Shown here: positions 9,601-17,482 of the stretch, piece after piece
Numbering within the stretch: position 1 is the first letter of the stretch
How the letters are laid out: each line of letters starts with the position of its first letter
Assembly: GCA_000403215.2 (NCBI GenBank)
Contig: KE159527.1
Coordinates: 444,114 to 508,113, forward strand
Length of the DNA stretch: 64,000 bases
Direction of reading: 5' to 3'
Origin: Lachnospiraceae bacterium A4
GTDB lineage: Bacteria; Bacillota; Clostridia; Lachnospirales; Lachnospiraceae
Translations under genes and position numbers: made by a program
Notes under the pieces: model-generated
The model's input: only the letters and a program-made list of their open reading frames with translations
The model's database searches: none
Told to the model about the DNA's origin: nothing

Positions 9601-10487
9601 TCACTGGCTTCCTGCAATGCTGGATCATTATATTCCTCAAAGAGCGTGTAATAATAATTCGGCCATACTGCCGGAAGGTTGTAAGACCTGCTGGCCGCTG
9701 CCTTTACTGCCTGTCCTACAGTGCGCTTTTCGCCAAGCTGGATTACAGCTACACCGTCTCCAAAGCTTTTCAGTTCACCGCCAAAAGCCTCAGCAACAGC
9801 CTCAGCCTCTTCCCTGCTGTCTGCCAGATATACGACTTCACCCTTTGCATATGCATTGGTATTGCCCTCATTATCTGCAAGCGCTACGATCTCATCTGCA
9901 TGCTCCGCAAGCTTTAACTTATCTTCTACCTGTCTGGCTGAAAGCTTATAGCTGTCTGGCAATCCCGGGAATAACTCCTCTGTTGCGGTCTCCTCCTCTG
10001 TCGTAGTCTCCTCTTCTATCGTTAAATCTTCCTCTGTTGTTGTCGTCTCCTCTGTCTGTTCTGCGGTTATCCCTTCTCCTAAATCTGTCTCGCTTGAAGT
10101 CTCTTCTACAATCGTGGTCTCGGTCTCGGATAATTCGCTTGTCTGCTGTTCTTCTGACGCTGATGTGCTCTCTGTTCTATTTTCTGTGGAGGCTTCCTCT
10201 GTCACTGCTGTTGTCTCGGTTACATTTTCTGCGGAGGCTTCTTCTGTCGCTATTGTTGTCTCTGTTGCATTCTCTGCGGATACTTCTGCTGTCTCCACGG
10301 TTGTTTCCGCTGCGCTCTCTGCGTCTGGCTGAGGCTCTTCATTGGTCTCCTCAACACTTGTTTCTGTCTCAAGCTCTGCCACAACACCTTCACTGTTTGA
10401 TTCCGCCAGAACTGTCATTCCTGTCGTATTAAAAAGCATTGTTGCCGCTAAGATGGCAGAAAAAATTCTTGCCTTTTTCAATTTCAT
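6675..10487 (-). CDS. Secreted subtilisin-family (S8) serine protease with bacterial Ig-like repeats
   Basis: 1270 residues from the ATG at 10487 (AGGAG nine bases upstream). Residues 1-29 are a signal peptide ending VLAES. Residues 30-178 are a Glu/Thr-rich low-complexity stalk that includes three tandem 15-residue repeats (68-112). An I9-like propeptide follows, with DGVAV near residue 245. The S8 catalytic domain has Asp326 (GIIDTGVHSTHED), His363 (GHGTHVAG), the oxyanion Asn in AAAGNEATNG and Ser516 (GTSMACP). The C-terminal half has a chitobiase/Fn3-like segment and several BIG2-type domains (ATIKATANDGSKK-like endings). No LPXTG or other anchor is visible, so it may be released or held non-covalently. 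It shares an operon with the propeptide-like lipoprotein upstream. The substrate is unknown. Confidence 0.9.
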   Translation of the reverse strand: MKLKKARIFSAILAATMLFNTTGMTVLAESNSEGVVAELETETSVEETNEEPQPDAESAAETTVETAEVSAENATETTIATEEASAENVTETTAVTEEASTENRTESTSASEEQQTSELSETETTIVEETSSETDLGEGITAEQTEETTTTEEDLTIEEETTTEEETATEELFPGLPDSYKLSARQVEDKLKLAEHADEIVALADNEGNTNAYAKGEVVYLADSREEAEAVAEAFGGELKSFGDGVAVIQLGEKRTVGQAVKAAASRSYNLPAVWPNYYYTLFEEYNDPALQEASEYYQWAHEYVGDMYAWDEGYKGDGVKIGIIDTGVHSTHEDLKDNVKQNLSMVSDGTAVTTDPDGHGTHVAGIAAAVGNNGKGGAGIAPDAQIYAYSVMDSEGYMKDEYIIRAINRAVTDGVDVVNMSLGSGYYTKLEEDTIKKAYENGVAVFAAAGNEATNGYEYPASYDKVCSVAALNQDGTKAGFTNYGNKVDLAFPGVDIVSTYNSSDQSYASLQGTSMACPVAVGTAAVILSGSDKVSELNGKSGGARVDALFSVMQKSANKASSPQVGSGTTYLPKVFGITLKTIEEIPAIPEFDKTVTTYTEAWVDIPVTCSSYGASIYYSINGKKPVFKNGTVTNGQPLVDGKAKVGGAKQVTLNVIAVNRMSGKASKVVSQKYKFEPAPSKVTITAADSVNQIAKGKNLTLSAVVEPSYAKYSGVEWSVVQGNGVTVSNKGKVTVSSSASNGECVIQAKAGEQVAQYTLNIIDTAKIKKIAFTTKKYTIYAGDSQSLTGENNSNISIEGGEITDVVWSSNNKKVAIVDSNGMVTALAPGKATIKATANDGSKKAGSCTITVKQLASNIELKGPNKIAVGKSATIKAIITPANVTSKKLNWTVEPSNNVTVSASGKVSVKSGASGTYTVTATEKDVPEGKTAQTASIQFEVVANPITKIELPKTLNLFTTSGNYDAPASMKLEPVVTGGDAKAIEYISSAPEVASVDSDGLVEAHSSGKATITCSATDGSNKKVKCNVVVSVPMSRIAIVPKNANEGIVSVGSKITLSAKVSNNFGKAANQNVKWSVMPGGEKYITIDEKKGVVKAIASDISSGRYSQAIVKAEAMDGSGASAIYPVIITPKVTKFNANRVDVLDFQPYVEYAGGGKAFAPSYSVDISGGKDIGYQNDPNVGAFWLVPKWATTNRTYQDIVAGGGGLQPNEVRPEEVQKVKVTVTLKDGSNKKQTVNIEYVATKDGQILSVKPIETKGSKSVYSVSIQ

Positions 10488-10536
10488 TGATAACTTCTCC
10501 TTTTTTTCCCTCAATTACCACATTGCACCAACATTA

Positions 10537-10941
10537 TTATTTACTGGTATTCATTTCAGGTGTAAATTCTTTCAGTTGATGAGAATTACTGTTTACTGTC
10601 AGTGTCGGATAGCCGTTTATATCCTCCAGTTCTTTCAGCTCATTCAAATCCTTGTCTGTTGTAAACACTGCCACACCGTCTGAAAATGATGACAACTCGA
10701 TTCCATAGAGCGCTGCAATCTTTTCTGCTTCCTCCTGATCTTCTGCCAAGGCTATCAGCTCAAGCTCTTTTGGCTTCTCCTCAGAAGAACGCTCGGTTTC
10801 ATTTTCGGTTTCGATAAACTGCGGCATCATCTGCTGAACAGAATCCATGTCCACTTTCCGCTTGCCATTACAAGACACCAGCAGACTGCCAAACAAACCT
10901 ATACATACCACCCCAAATAATAATGCACCCATTCTGCCCAA
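10537..10941 (-). CDS. Small lipoprotein resembling the propeptide of the adjacent subtilase
   Basis: 134 residues from a TTG at 10941 with GGAGG seven bases upstream; an ATG three codons later is too far from that site. The N-terminus is a signal peptide with lipobox LLVSC, so the mature protein should be lipid-anchored outside the membrane. After a Glu-rich linker, residues about 62-92 match the propeptide of the next gene: LAEDQEEAEKIAALYG here against LADSREEAEAVAEAFG there, then ELSSFSDGVAV against ELKSFGDGVAV (17 identities in 28 by eye). I9-type propeptides fold their subtilases and inhibit them. The neighbour and the match suggest a membrane-bound inhibitor or folding helper acting in trans. 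That role is inference; no catalytic domain is present. Confidence 0.8.
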   Translation of the reverse strand: MGRMGALLFGVVCIGLFGSLLVSCNGKRKVDMDSVQQMMPQFIETENETERSSEEKPKELELIALAEDQEEAEKIAALYGIELSSFSDGVAVFTTDKDLNELKELEDINGYPTLTVNSNSHQLKEFTPEMNTSK

Positions 10942-11108
10942 TCCTTCACCTCCTTCCTAAATTGTAAACACTCCGAAGTCCATACTTCTGAATTATTTAT
11001 TTTTCTGCTTTTATGTTCAACTCTGAATCATGGGCCAGCCATGATGAGCATCCCATCAATCTAAACAAATCTTTAGAAAAATTTATTATCCATATATTAA
11101 CAACTATT

Positions 11109-11136
11109 ATTATAAACTTTTTTTCAGAATTATCAA
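11109..11136 (-). promoter_or_regulatory. Candidate promoter of the lipoprotein-subtilase operon
   Basis: TTGATA (11131-11136) and TATAAT (11109-11114) on the minus strand, 16 bp apart. The roughly 160-base leader contains a small hairpin (TCATGG/CCATGA). The rest of the 10942-11230 gap is AT-rich with no gene visible. Confidence 0.5.
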
Positions 11137-11230
11137 TAGAAATTGACAATATATTTTACACTTAATAATGCTCTTTTTTAACTGATTCCAACTCAGTATT
11201 TAATCATTTTTCCTTTGGACGCCCGTGTGC

Positions 11231-11267
11231 AAAAAAGCGCCCACCTATTCTTACATAGATGAACGCT
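11231..11267 (-). terminator. Terminator of the copper operon
   Basis: On the minus-strand RNA, AGCGUUCAUCUA pairs with UAGGUGGGCGCU (11256-11267 with 11236-11247) over an 8-base loop, using G-U pairs that hold only in this direction. A run of six T follows. It starts 17 bp after the copA stop. Confidence 0.75.
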
Positions 11268-11284
11268 CTTTTCTCATTTACCGC

Positions 11285-11494
11285 CTACTCCACCGATAAC
11301 ACCTTATAATCCTGCGCCTCCACTGTCTTTCTCAGCTCCTCATCACTCACCTCAGCGCTGAGTGTCAGCACCGCGGTTCCTGCCTCGTGGCTCACCACGG
11401 CCTCGGACACCTGCTCTAGCGCTTCCAGACACTTTTTGACCCTCGCCTCACAGTGTCCGCACATCATACCTTCGATTTTCATTGTCTTTGTCAT
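11285..11494 (-). other. Possible internally initiated CopZ-like copper chaperone (69 aa)
   Basis: Within copA, an in-frame ATG at 11494 has AAGGAG eight bases upstream, a better ribosome site than that of several genes here. Starting there gives [20 protein letters not shown] and onward, a 69-residue CopZ-sized protein with a CxxC copper site. Both a fused and a free form could therefore be made. Internal initiation is inferred from sequence only. Confidence 0.4.
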
Positions 11495-13861
11495 TGTTTT
11501 CTCTCCTTCTCTTTCTATCTCTATCTCTGTTTGATTATCACGGTAAACAGTCCCTGACTGGTTACGCCGTTTTTTGTCATGGCGCGTGCTGTAGACCTCC
11601 ACCAGATTGAGCCTGAGTGCATTCGTCACCACGCAAAAGCTTGACAGACTCATCGCCGCTGCGCCAAACATTGGGTTTAGCTGCCAGCCAAAGAAAGGAA
11701 TCCACACGCCCGCTGCCAGCGGTATCCCGATGATGTTATAAAAAAATGCCCAAAAAAGATTCTCATGGATATTTTTGAGCGTCTGGCGGCTGAGTCGGAT
11801 TGCCGCCGCAACGTCCCGCAACGAGCTTTTCATCAGCACCACATCCGCCGCGTCAATGGCAATATCGGTGCCCGCGCCAATGGCAATCCCAAGGTCTGCC
11901 CGCGTCAGCGCAGGCGCATCATTGATTCCATCGCCCACCATGGCAGTCTTTCCCTTCTCCATCAGGCGCCGTATGACGCTTTCCTTTCCGTCTGGAAGTA
12001 CACCCGCTATGACCTCATTCACGCCCGCCTGCCTGCCGATTGCCTTGGCGGTATGCACGTTGTCCCCGGTCAGCATGACAACGTAAATCCCCATTCCCTG
12101 AAGCTCCTCCACTGCCTGCCTGCTGTCCTCCTTGATGACATCTGCGACAGCAATCATGCCGGCAAGTGCATCGCCGCCAAAAAATAAAGGGGTTTTTCCT
12201 TCCAAGGCAAGCTGCTGTGCCTTTTCTAACATATCCGGTGCAATCTCAAACCGCTCAGAGATAAACTTCGCATTTCCGCCGTACAGCGGCTTTCCGTTCA
12301 CCACGGCAGTCAGGCCGTTTCCGGGCAGCGCCTTGAAATCCGTCACCTCCGCAAGCGTTCCTTTCGCCGCGTCCTCCTTTTGAGCAAAATATACTTTTGC
12401 ATATTCGTTGACAGCGCGCGCGAGGGGGTGTTCACTCTTTTGCTCTAGCAAATAAGCCATTTCAAGCAGCTTCTCCTCAGAGCTTCCCTGTGCCGGAATA
12501 AGGTCTGTCACCTTGGGTTCGCCGCTGGTGATCGTACCTGTCTTGTCAAGTGCCACCACGGACACTTTTCCTGCCTCCTCTAACGACACCGCAGTCTTGA
12601 ACATAATACCGTTCTTTGCGCCCACGCCGTTTCCAACCATGATCGCTACCGGCGTGGCAAGCCCCAGCGCACACGGGCAACTGATAACCAGCACCGATAT
12701 TCCTCTTGCAAGCGCAAAACCAATCGTCTGCCCCGCTGCCAGCCATACAAGAATTGTGACAAGTGCAATGAGCATCACCGCCGGAACAAACACACCGGAC
12801 ACTTGGTCTGCCACTTTTGCGATGGGTGCCTTCGTGGCTGCCGCGTCACTCACCATCTGGATAATCTGAGACAGCGTTGTATCCTCACCGACTCTTGACG
12901 CTCTGCATTGGATAAACCCGGACTGATTGACCGTCGCCGCTGACACGCTGTCGCCAGCCTGCTTATCCACAGGAATGCTCTCACCTGTGAGCGCCGCCTC
13001 ATTTACCGCACTCGTCCCCTCGAGCACCACGCCATCGACAGGAATGCTCTCGCCCGGTCTCACCACAAAGATATCCCCCACTGCCACCTCCTCCACAGGG
13101 ACTTTGACTTCACTGCCGCCGCGCACCAGCACAGCCGTTTTGGGCGACAGGTTCATCAGTCCTCTGAGCGCGTCCGTCGTCTTTCCCTTAGAGTGTGCCT
13201 CCAGCATTTTTCCAACTGTAATCAAGGTCAGTATCATTGCCGCTGATTCGAAATAAAACTCGTGCATATACCCCATGACGGCATCTGAATCCCCGTTTAG
13301 CTGCGCATCGGTCATGGCAAACAATGCATATGTGCTGTAGACAAACGCTGCGGCAGAGCCAAGTGCGACCAGTGTATCCATGTTGGGCGCCCTGTGCCAA
13401 AGGCTCTTGAACCCGCTGATAAAAAACTTCTGGTTCATGACCATAACTGCGATTGTGAGTAATAGCTGTATCAGCCCCATCGCCACATGATTCTGTTCCA
13501 GTATGGCTGGCACTGGGAAATTCCACATCATATGGCCCATTGAAAAGTACATCAGCAGGACCAGAAACGCAATTGAATACCAAAGCCTGCGTTTTAACAC
13601 CTGCGTCTCCTGATCTCTCAAAAGCGCCTCCTCTGCGGCGTGTGTACTGCGCTGGGCGCCGCTGCCTTTGACCGCCGCGCCATATCCAGCCTCCTCGACT
13701 GCCCGTATCACTGCCTCTGCGGCTGCGGTTCCCTCCACGCCCATGGAATTTGTCAGCAGACTCACCGAACAGGCACTCACACCTGCTACCTTGGACACTG
13801 CCTTTTCCACTCTGGCGCTACAGGCGGCACAGCTCATTCCTGTCACTGTATATTGTTCCAT
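11285..13861 (-). CDS. copA: Copper-exporting P1B-type ATPase CopA with C-terminal CopZ-like domain
   Basis: 858 residues from the ATG at 13861 (AGGAGG nine bases upstream); an ATG at 13888 is also in frame. Domains in order: N-terminal heavy-metal-associated domain with GMSCAACS (Cys11, Cys14); eight membrane segments; actuator TGES motif (ALTGESIPV); metal-site CPC in [13 protein letters not shown]; phosphorylation motif DKTGT; HP locus (EHPLARA); GDGINDAP hinge; last helix with MSLSS. These are hallmarks of Cu(I) export ATPases of the plasma membrane. After a basic linker the protein continues in frame into a second complete heavy-metal domain ([14 protein letters not shown]), which in many bacteria is the separate chaperone CopZ. 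It follows csoR closely and should be induced by copper through it. Confidence 0.93.
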   Translation of the reverse strand: MEQYTVTGMSCAACSARVEKAVSKVAGVSACSVSLLTNSMGVEGTAAAEAVIRAVEEAGYGAAVKGSGAQRSTHAAEEALLRDQETQVLKRRLWYSIAFLVLLMYFSMGHMMWNFPVPAILEQNHVAMGLIQLLLTIAVMVMNQKFFISGFKSLWHRAPNMDTLVALGSAAAFVYSTYALFAMTDAQLNGDSDAVMGYMHEFYFESAAMILTLITVGKMLEAHSKGKTTDALRGLMNLSPKTAVLVRGGSEVKVPVEEVAVGDIFVVRPGESIPVDGVVLEGTSAVNEAALTGESIPVDKQAGDSVSAATVNQSGFIQCRASRVGEDTTLSQIIQMVSDAAATKAPIAKVADQVSGVFVPAVMLIALVTILVWLAAGQTIGFALARGISVLVISCPCALGLATPVAIMVGNGVGAKNGIMFKTAVSLEEAGKVSVVALDKTGTITSGEPKVTDLIPAQGSSEEKLLEMAYLLEQKSEHPLARAVNEYAKVYFAQKEDAAKGTLAEVTDFKALPGNGLTAVVNGKPLYGGNAKFISERFEIAPDMLEKAQQLALEGKTPLFFGGDALAGMIAVADVIKEDSRQAVEELQGMGIYVVMLTGDNVHTAKAIGRQAGVNEVIAGVLPDGKESVIRRLMEKGKTAMVGDGINDAPALTRADLGIAIGAGTDIAIDAADVVLMKSSLRDVAAAIRLSRQTLKNIHENLFWAFFYNIIGIPLAAGVWIPFFGWQLNPMFGAAAMSLSSFCVVTNALRLNLVEVYSTRHDKKRRNQSGTVYRDNQTEIEIEREGEKTMTKTMKIEGMMCGHCEARVKKCLEALEQVSEAVVSHEAGTAVLTLSAEVSDEELRKTVEAQDYKVLSVE

Positions 13862-13892
13862 TGCGGGTTGCCTCCTATTATCATTCATGTCC

Positions 13893-14240
13893 TTATTTCA
13901 TCAGCTTCTTGAGCGTGTTGACCAGCTCATCGACGGTCTCTTCCTTTCCATTTAAAATATCCTGCGTCACGCAGGTTTTGATGTGATTTGCAAGAAGCAC
14001 TCTGTTAAAGCTGTTGAGCGCTGCGTTGACCGCCGCCACCTGCACCAATATATCTGTGCAGTAGACATCCTTCTCAACCATTCCCTTGATGCCGCGAATC
14101 TGTCCCTCAATGCGGCTCAGCCGGTTGATCATGTCCTTGTACTCTTTCTCAGAGCGTTCCTTCGTCTTTGAAGTACAATGCTCACATGCCTCATTGGTGT
14201 TCTCTAAAGTTTCTGCATTTTCATTCATTGTATGATCCAT
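13893..14240 (-). CDS. csoR: CsoR-family copper-sensing repressor
   Basis: 115 residues from the ATG at 14240 (AGGACAGG upstream). The frame continues further 5' but through the promoter and operator, so a longer product is rejected. The all-helical CsoR/RcnR fold is recognisable from [16 protein letters not shown]. The copper ligands Cys61 (VYCTDIL), His86 and Cys90 (NHIKTC) are all present, matching the Cys-His-Cys pattern of true copper sensors rather than nickel or sulfur-sensing relatives. An N-terminal extension carries CEHC. Copper binding should release it from the operator upstream. copA begins about 30 bp downstream. Confidence 0.92.
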   Translation of the reverse strand: MDHTMNENAETLENTNEACEHCTSKTKERSEKEYKDMINRLSRIEGQIRGIKGMVEKDVYCTDILVQVAAVNAALNSFNRVLLANHIKTCVTQDILNGKEETVDELVNTLKKLMK

Positions 14241-14277
14241 AGTTTTTCCTGTCCTTTCGTAAATATACCGTTCTCTT

Positions 14278-14309
14278 ATTATACTATACCCCTGTACGGT
14301 AGATGTCAA
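14278..14309 (-). promoter_or_regulatory. csoR-copA promoter with CsoR operator
   Basis: On the minus strand TTGACA (14304-14309) precedes TAGTATAAT (-10 region about 14278-14288). Between them lies TACCGTACAGGGGTA (14287-14301), an imperfect inverted repeat resembling known CsoR boxes (TACC...GGGTA). Its position between -35 and -10 fits repression by steric block. Confidence 0.7.
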
Positions 14310-14329
14310 GAAAAAAATAATATAAATGC

Positions 14330-14350
14330 AAAAAAAGGCGGAAAGCCTCT
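14330..14350 (-). terminator. Terminator of the REC-HD-GYP gene
   Basis: On the minus strand AGAGGC TTTCC GCCTTT forms a 6-bp stem with one G-U pair, followed by a T run. It lies 38 bp after the stop at 14388 and upstream of the csoR promoter. Confidence 0.55.
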
Positions 14351-14387
14351 CAACCACTAAGACTTTACACCTTTTTTCAAACCGTCA

Positions 14388-15473
14388 TTATACCTCTCTT
14401 GATACATTCTCCATCTTTTCTCTTGCATTCTGGAAACACTGCATAAGCTTGGGTGAAAAAGTACCGCACTCACCGTTTGTAATCATCTGAAAAGCCTGCT
14501 CCTTTGTGAATGCCTTCTTATAACAGCGCTCACTGATCAGCGCGTCATAAACATCTGCCACCGATACAATCTGCGCCGCAATCGGAATCTCGTCCCCGGC
14601 AAGCTGATCTGGATATCCTCTGCCGTCAAAGCGCTCATGATGATGCCTGCATATCTTATATGCATAGTTCTTATACCGCTCGTCCCAGACACCCTCTATG
14701 TGGTCAAGCACTTCGCAGCCCTTGACCGTATGGGATTTCATGCAGTCAAACTCCTCGTCTGTGAGACGCCCCGGCTTTAATAAAATATGGTCTGGTATTG
14801 TAATCTTTCCAATATCATGCACCGCACTCGCAGACTCAATAATGCGCACCTCCTCCTCTGTAAGATTGTACTCTGGACAAGCTGCCATCAATTCCTCTGC
14901 CAAAATCTTTGTGTAAGACTTTACGCGCTTTACATGCTCTCCGCTCTCGAGATTCCTGCTCTCGACAACCTCCGCCAAGATATCTGTAATCTTTTCATTC
15001 TGCTGTCTGAGCTCATCTGCCTGTTTGCAGATCATCTCATACTGGCGCTTCAGCGTCATCGTCTGCGACTCTACCTGCTCCTCTAAGCTGTTCCGGTACG
15101 TAAACAAATCCACCATATTCCGCACGCGCCGCATCACAAGTTCATTGTCAAACGGCTTCCTGATAAAATCAGTAACGCCATAGTCAAAACATTTCCGCTC
15201 GACAGCAACCGCCTGCTCGCCGCTAATCACCAACACAGGGATATGCTTTAAATACCCCTTCTCCTCCATAATCTCCATCACCCTGTAGCCGTCCATCACA
15301 GGCATAATCAGGTCAAGCAGGACGATGCCGACTTCACTTTGATGAATCTCGAGCAGTTCGATTCCTTTCTGTCCATCTTCCGCCGTGAGAATCTCATATT
15401 CCTTCTCCAAGATTTCTGTGAGCATCTCACGGTTAAACGCCGCATCGTCAATAATTAATACTTTATTTTTCAT
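14388..15473 (-). CDS. Response regulator with HD-GYP domain (c-di-GMP phosphodiesterase)
   Basis: 361 residues. The receiver domain (about 1-120) has the IIDD pair and phosphoacceptor Asp in IVLLDLIMPVMDG, and Lys in IRKPF. A coiled-coil linker (about 125-170) leads to an HD-GYP domain (about 170-350) with VHDIGKI, the downstream HHERFDGRGYP signature and SVADVYDAL. All metal-binding residues typical of active enzymes appear present. HD-GYP proteins hydrolyse c-di-GMP to pGpG or GMP. With the EAL protein at 4.3-6.3 kb this is the second receiver-linked c-di-GMP hydrolase nearby. It stands alone with an AGAGGA ribosome site and no adjacent kinase. Confidence 0.9.
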   Translation of the reverse strand: MKNKVLIIDDAAFNREMLTEILEKEYEILTAEDGQKGIELLEIHQSEVGIVLLDLIMPVMDGYRVMEIMEEKGYLKHIPVLVISGEQAVAVERKCFDYGVTDFIRKPFDNELVMRRVRNMVDLFTYRNSLEEQVESQTMTLKRQYEMICKQADELRQQNEKITDILAEVVESRNLESGEHVKRVKSYTKILAEELMAACPEYNLTEEEVRIIESASAVHDIGKITIPDHILLKPGRLTDEEFDCMKSHTVKGCEVLDHIEGVWDERYKNYAYKICRHHHERFDGRGYPDQLAGDEIPIAAQIVSVADVYDALISERCYKKAFTKEQAFQMITNGECGTFSPKLMQCFQNAREKMENVSREV

Positions 15474-15652
15474 GTCAATTCCTCTTATCTTGTGAAAATA
15501 CTTGATTACATTTCATGAAGCTTCCTATTACAGTCCCTCTCAACAAATGTTTCGACAATATCTTAACATACCCTGTCAGAATTATGCAACACTAAAAATA
15601 AGAACTTCTATTCAATTCTACTCAAAATTTTTGAAATACAGCATATTTATGA

Positions 15653-15681
15653 TTGATTTTCATAAAATAAAGTGCGATACT
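15653..15681 (+). promoter_or_regulatory. Candidate asnA promoter
   Basis: TTGATT (15653-15658) and GATACT (15676-15681), 17 bp apart. The 15474-15749 gap contains no T-box sequence; otherwise it is plain AT-rich DNA. Confidence 0.35.
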
Positions 15682-15749
15682 TAATTTGTTGTATTGATCG
15701 TACTGCACACGAAAAAGAAGCAATGAAAATAGAAGGAGGAAACCCAGCA

Positions 15750-16760
15750 ATGGAAAATCTTACCATTCCTAAAAATTACCACTCGGCGCTGAATCTGCAC
15801 GACACGCAGATTGCCATCAAAACCGTAAAGGATTTTTTTCAGAATCAATTGTCAAAGCGGCTCAACCTCGCGCGTGTATCTGCACCGCTTTTTGTAGATC
15901 CCCTGTCCGGACTCAACGATAACTTGAACGGTGTGGAACGCCCTGTCAGCTTTGACATCAAAGAGCAGGACGGACGCATCGCAGAGGTCGTGCAGTCCCT
16001 CGCCAAGTGGAAGCGGTACGCCCTCAAAAAATACGGCTTCTCTGTTGGAGAAGGCATCTACACTGACATGAATGCGATACGCCGTGACGAGGATACCGAC
16101 AATATCCACTCCATCTTTGTAGACCAGTGGGATTGGGAAAAAATCATCAACCGTGAGGAGAGAACCCTCGACACACTCAAGAATGTAGTACGAAACGTTT
16201 ATAAATGCTTGCAGAATACAGAAAAATATATGGCGATACAGTACGACTATATCGACGAAATCCTGCCAGACGACATCTATTTTGTCACCACGGAAGAGCT
16301 GGCTGAAATCTTCCCGGACAACACGCCAAAGGAACGGGAATACTACATAGCCAAGGCAAAAGGCGCTGCCTGCATCATGAAAATCGGCGACAAAATGGAG
16401 AACGGCAAGCCCCACGACGGACGCGCGCCAGACTACGACGACTGGGCGCTCAACGCAGATATCGTCGTGTACTACCCTGTCCTTGACATAGCGCTTGAAC
16501 TCTCAAGTATGGGGATCCGCGTTGACCGCGATTCCCTGCTCTCACAGCTTGAGAAGGCAGGCTGCCCTGAGCGCGCCAAACTTCCGTATCAGAAGTCGGT
16601 CATCAACGAAGAACTTCCGTTCACCATCGGCGGCGGTATCGGACAGTCACGCATCTGCATGTTCTTCCTCAGAAAAGCCCATATCGGCGAAGTACAGTCC
16701 TCCCTGTGGCCGGAGGAAACCGCAAAAACATGCACGGAGCACGGCATTAATCTTCTATAA
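15750..16760 (+). CDS. asnA: Aspartate-ammonia ligase (asparagine synthetase A)
   Basis: 336 residues from the ATG at 15750, preceded by AGGAGG ten bases upstream; codons further 5' lack a ribosome site. AsnA is a class-II aminoacyl-tRNA-synthetase-like enzyme making asparagine from aspartate, ammonia and ATP in the cytosol. Recognisable segments are RVSAPLFVDPLSGLNDNLNG, VQSLAKWKRYAL, GEGIYTDMNAIRRDE, SIFVDQWDWEK and the C-terminal TIGGGIGQSRICMFFL. The length matches the family (about 330). It is transcribed alone, against the flow of its neighbours, and ends in its own terminator. Confidence 0.95.
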   Translation: MENLTIPKNYHSALNLHDTQIAIKTVKDFFQNQLSKRLNLARVSAPLFVDPLSGLNDNLNGVERPVSFDIKEQDGRIAEVVQSLAKWKRYALKKYGFSVGEGIYTDMNAIRRDEDTDNIHSIFVDQWDWEKIINREERTLDTLKNVVRNVYKCLQNTEKYMAIQYDYIDEILPDDIYFVTTEELAEIFPDNTPKEREYYIAKAKGAACIMKIGDKMENGKPHDGRAPDYDDWALNADIVVYYPVLDIALELSSMGIRVDRDSLLSQLEKAGCPERAKLPYQKSVINEELPFTIGGGIGQSRICMFFLRKAHIGEVQSSLWPEETAKTCTEHGINLL

Positions 16761-16778
16761 GGCGAATCAAAACCTCAA

Positions 16779-16815
16779 ATCGGCTGAGCGCGATACACTG
16801 CCCAGCCGGTTTTTT
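16779..16815 (+). terminator. asnA terminator
   Basis: ATCGGCTG (16779-16786) pairs with CAGCCGGT (16803-16810), followed by six T. It lies between two convergent genes. Confidence 0.75.
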
Positions 16816-16819
16816 CTAT

Positions 16820-17482
16820 TCAGATATGAAAACGTCTTTTCAGCTCCACGCGCGCCCTTCTGCCTCCTATAATCACGGTTCCAAGCAACAGGATCACAGA
16901 GACATTCAATGCCACGATTGAGACGATCGGGTCCGTTACAATATGCACCAGATTAAAAATGATCGCCACCACGCTGCAAAGTACCATAAAAATTTGCAGC
17001 ATCAAGTAACTCTGCCAATTCTTACTATTCACCGCCATCAACACAAGCGTCCCCACATCAATCAGCAGAATCCCCGACGGAAGCGCATAGTTGACAGACC
17101 ACCCATTATATCCAACCGAGAAATCGATCGCCACCAACATAATGACCGCAATAATGGTGAGCACAACGGTCTTTGCAATATATCCGCTTGTTCCCAGTAT
17201 CGCATAGCGAATCACAATATAGCCAAACAGAAGCACCAATCCGCTTATGATATATACCAAAGACTGCACTTCAGACAGCATACAGATATTCACGAGAAAA
17301 ATCTCAATCACGATGGAGATAAACAGATACAACCGTGACACGAATACCAGCTTTCGAGATTTCAATCGAATGTCTGGATACATATTCTCCACTTCCACCG
17401 TCGGTTCCAATACAGTGCCGCACAGCGGGCAGCGCTGTGTCTCGTCTAACACTTCTATATTACATTGTCTGCATCTACTCAT
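16820..17482 (-). CDS. Zinc-ribbon membrane protein, DUF6320-like
   Basis: 220 residues. The N-terminus carries a four-cysteine zinc ribbon (Cys4, Cys7, Cys18, Cys21: MSRCRQC...RCPLCG). After a short linker there are about six hydrophobic segments (from residue 48 on), ending in a basic tail. It looks like the DUF6320-type proteins found in Lachnospiraceae beside acyltransferase-like genes; that family name is from memory and moderately sure. The function is unknown. Its start lies 8 bp inside the end of the acyltransferase gene, so translation is probably coupled and the two products likely work together at the membrane. Confidence 0.75.
   Translation of the reverse strand: MSRCRQCNIEVLDETQRCPLCGTVLEPTVEVENMYPDIRLKSRKLVFVSRLYLFISIVIEIFLVNICMLSEVQSLVYIISGLVLLFGYIVIRYAILGTSGYIAKTVVLTIIAVIMLVAIDFSVGYNGWSVNYALPSGILLIDVGTLVLMAVNSKNWQSYLMLQIFMVLCSVVAIIFNLVHIVTDPIVSIVALNVSVILLLGTVIIGGRRARVELKRRFHI

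Noticed and set aside
13893-14357. Longer CsoR with a hydrophobic N-terminus
   Set aside because: The extra codons run through the promoter and operator, and the ATG at 14240 has its own ribosome site.
15474-15749. T-box riboswitch ahead of asnA
   Set aside because: No T-box sequence or following terminator was found in the leader.
16826-16841. Sequence resembling a CcpA cre site (TGAAAACGTCTTTTCA)
   Set aside because: It lies inside the last codons of the zinc-ribbon protein gene, away from any promoter.
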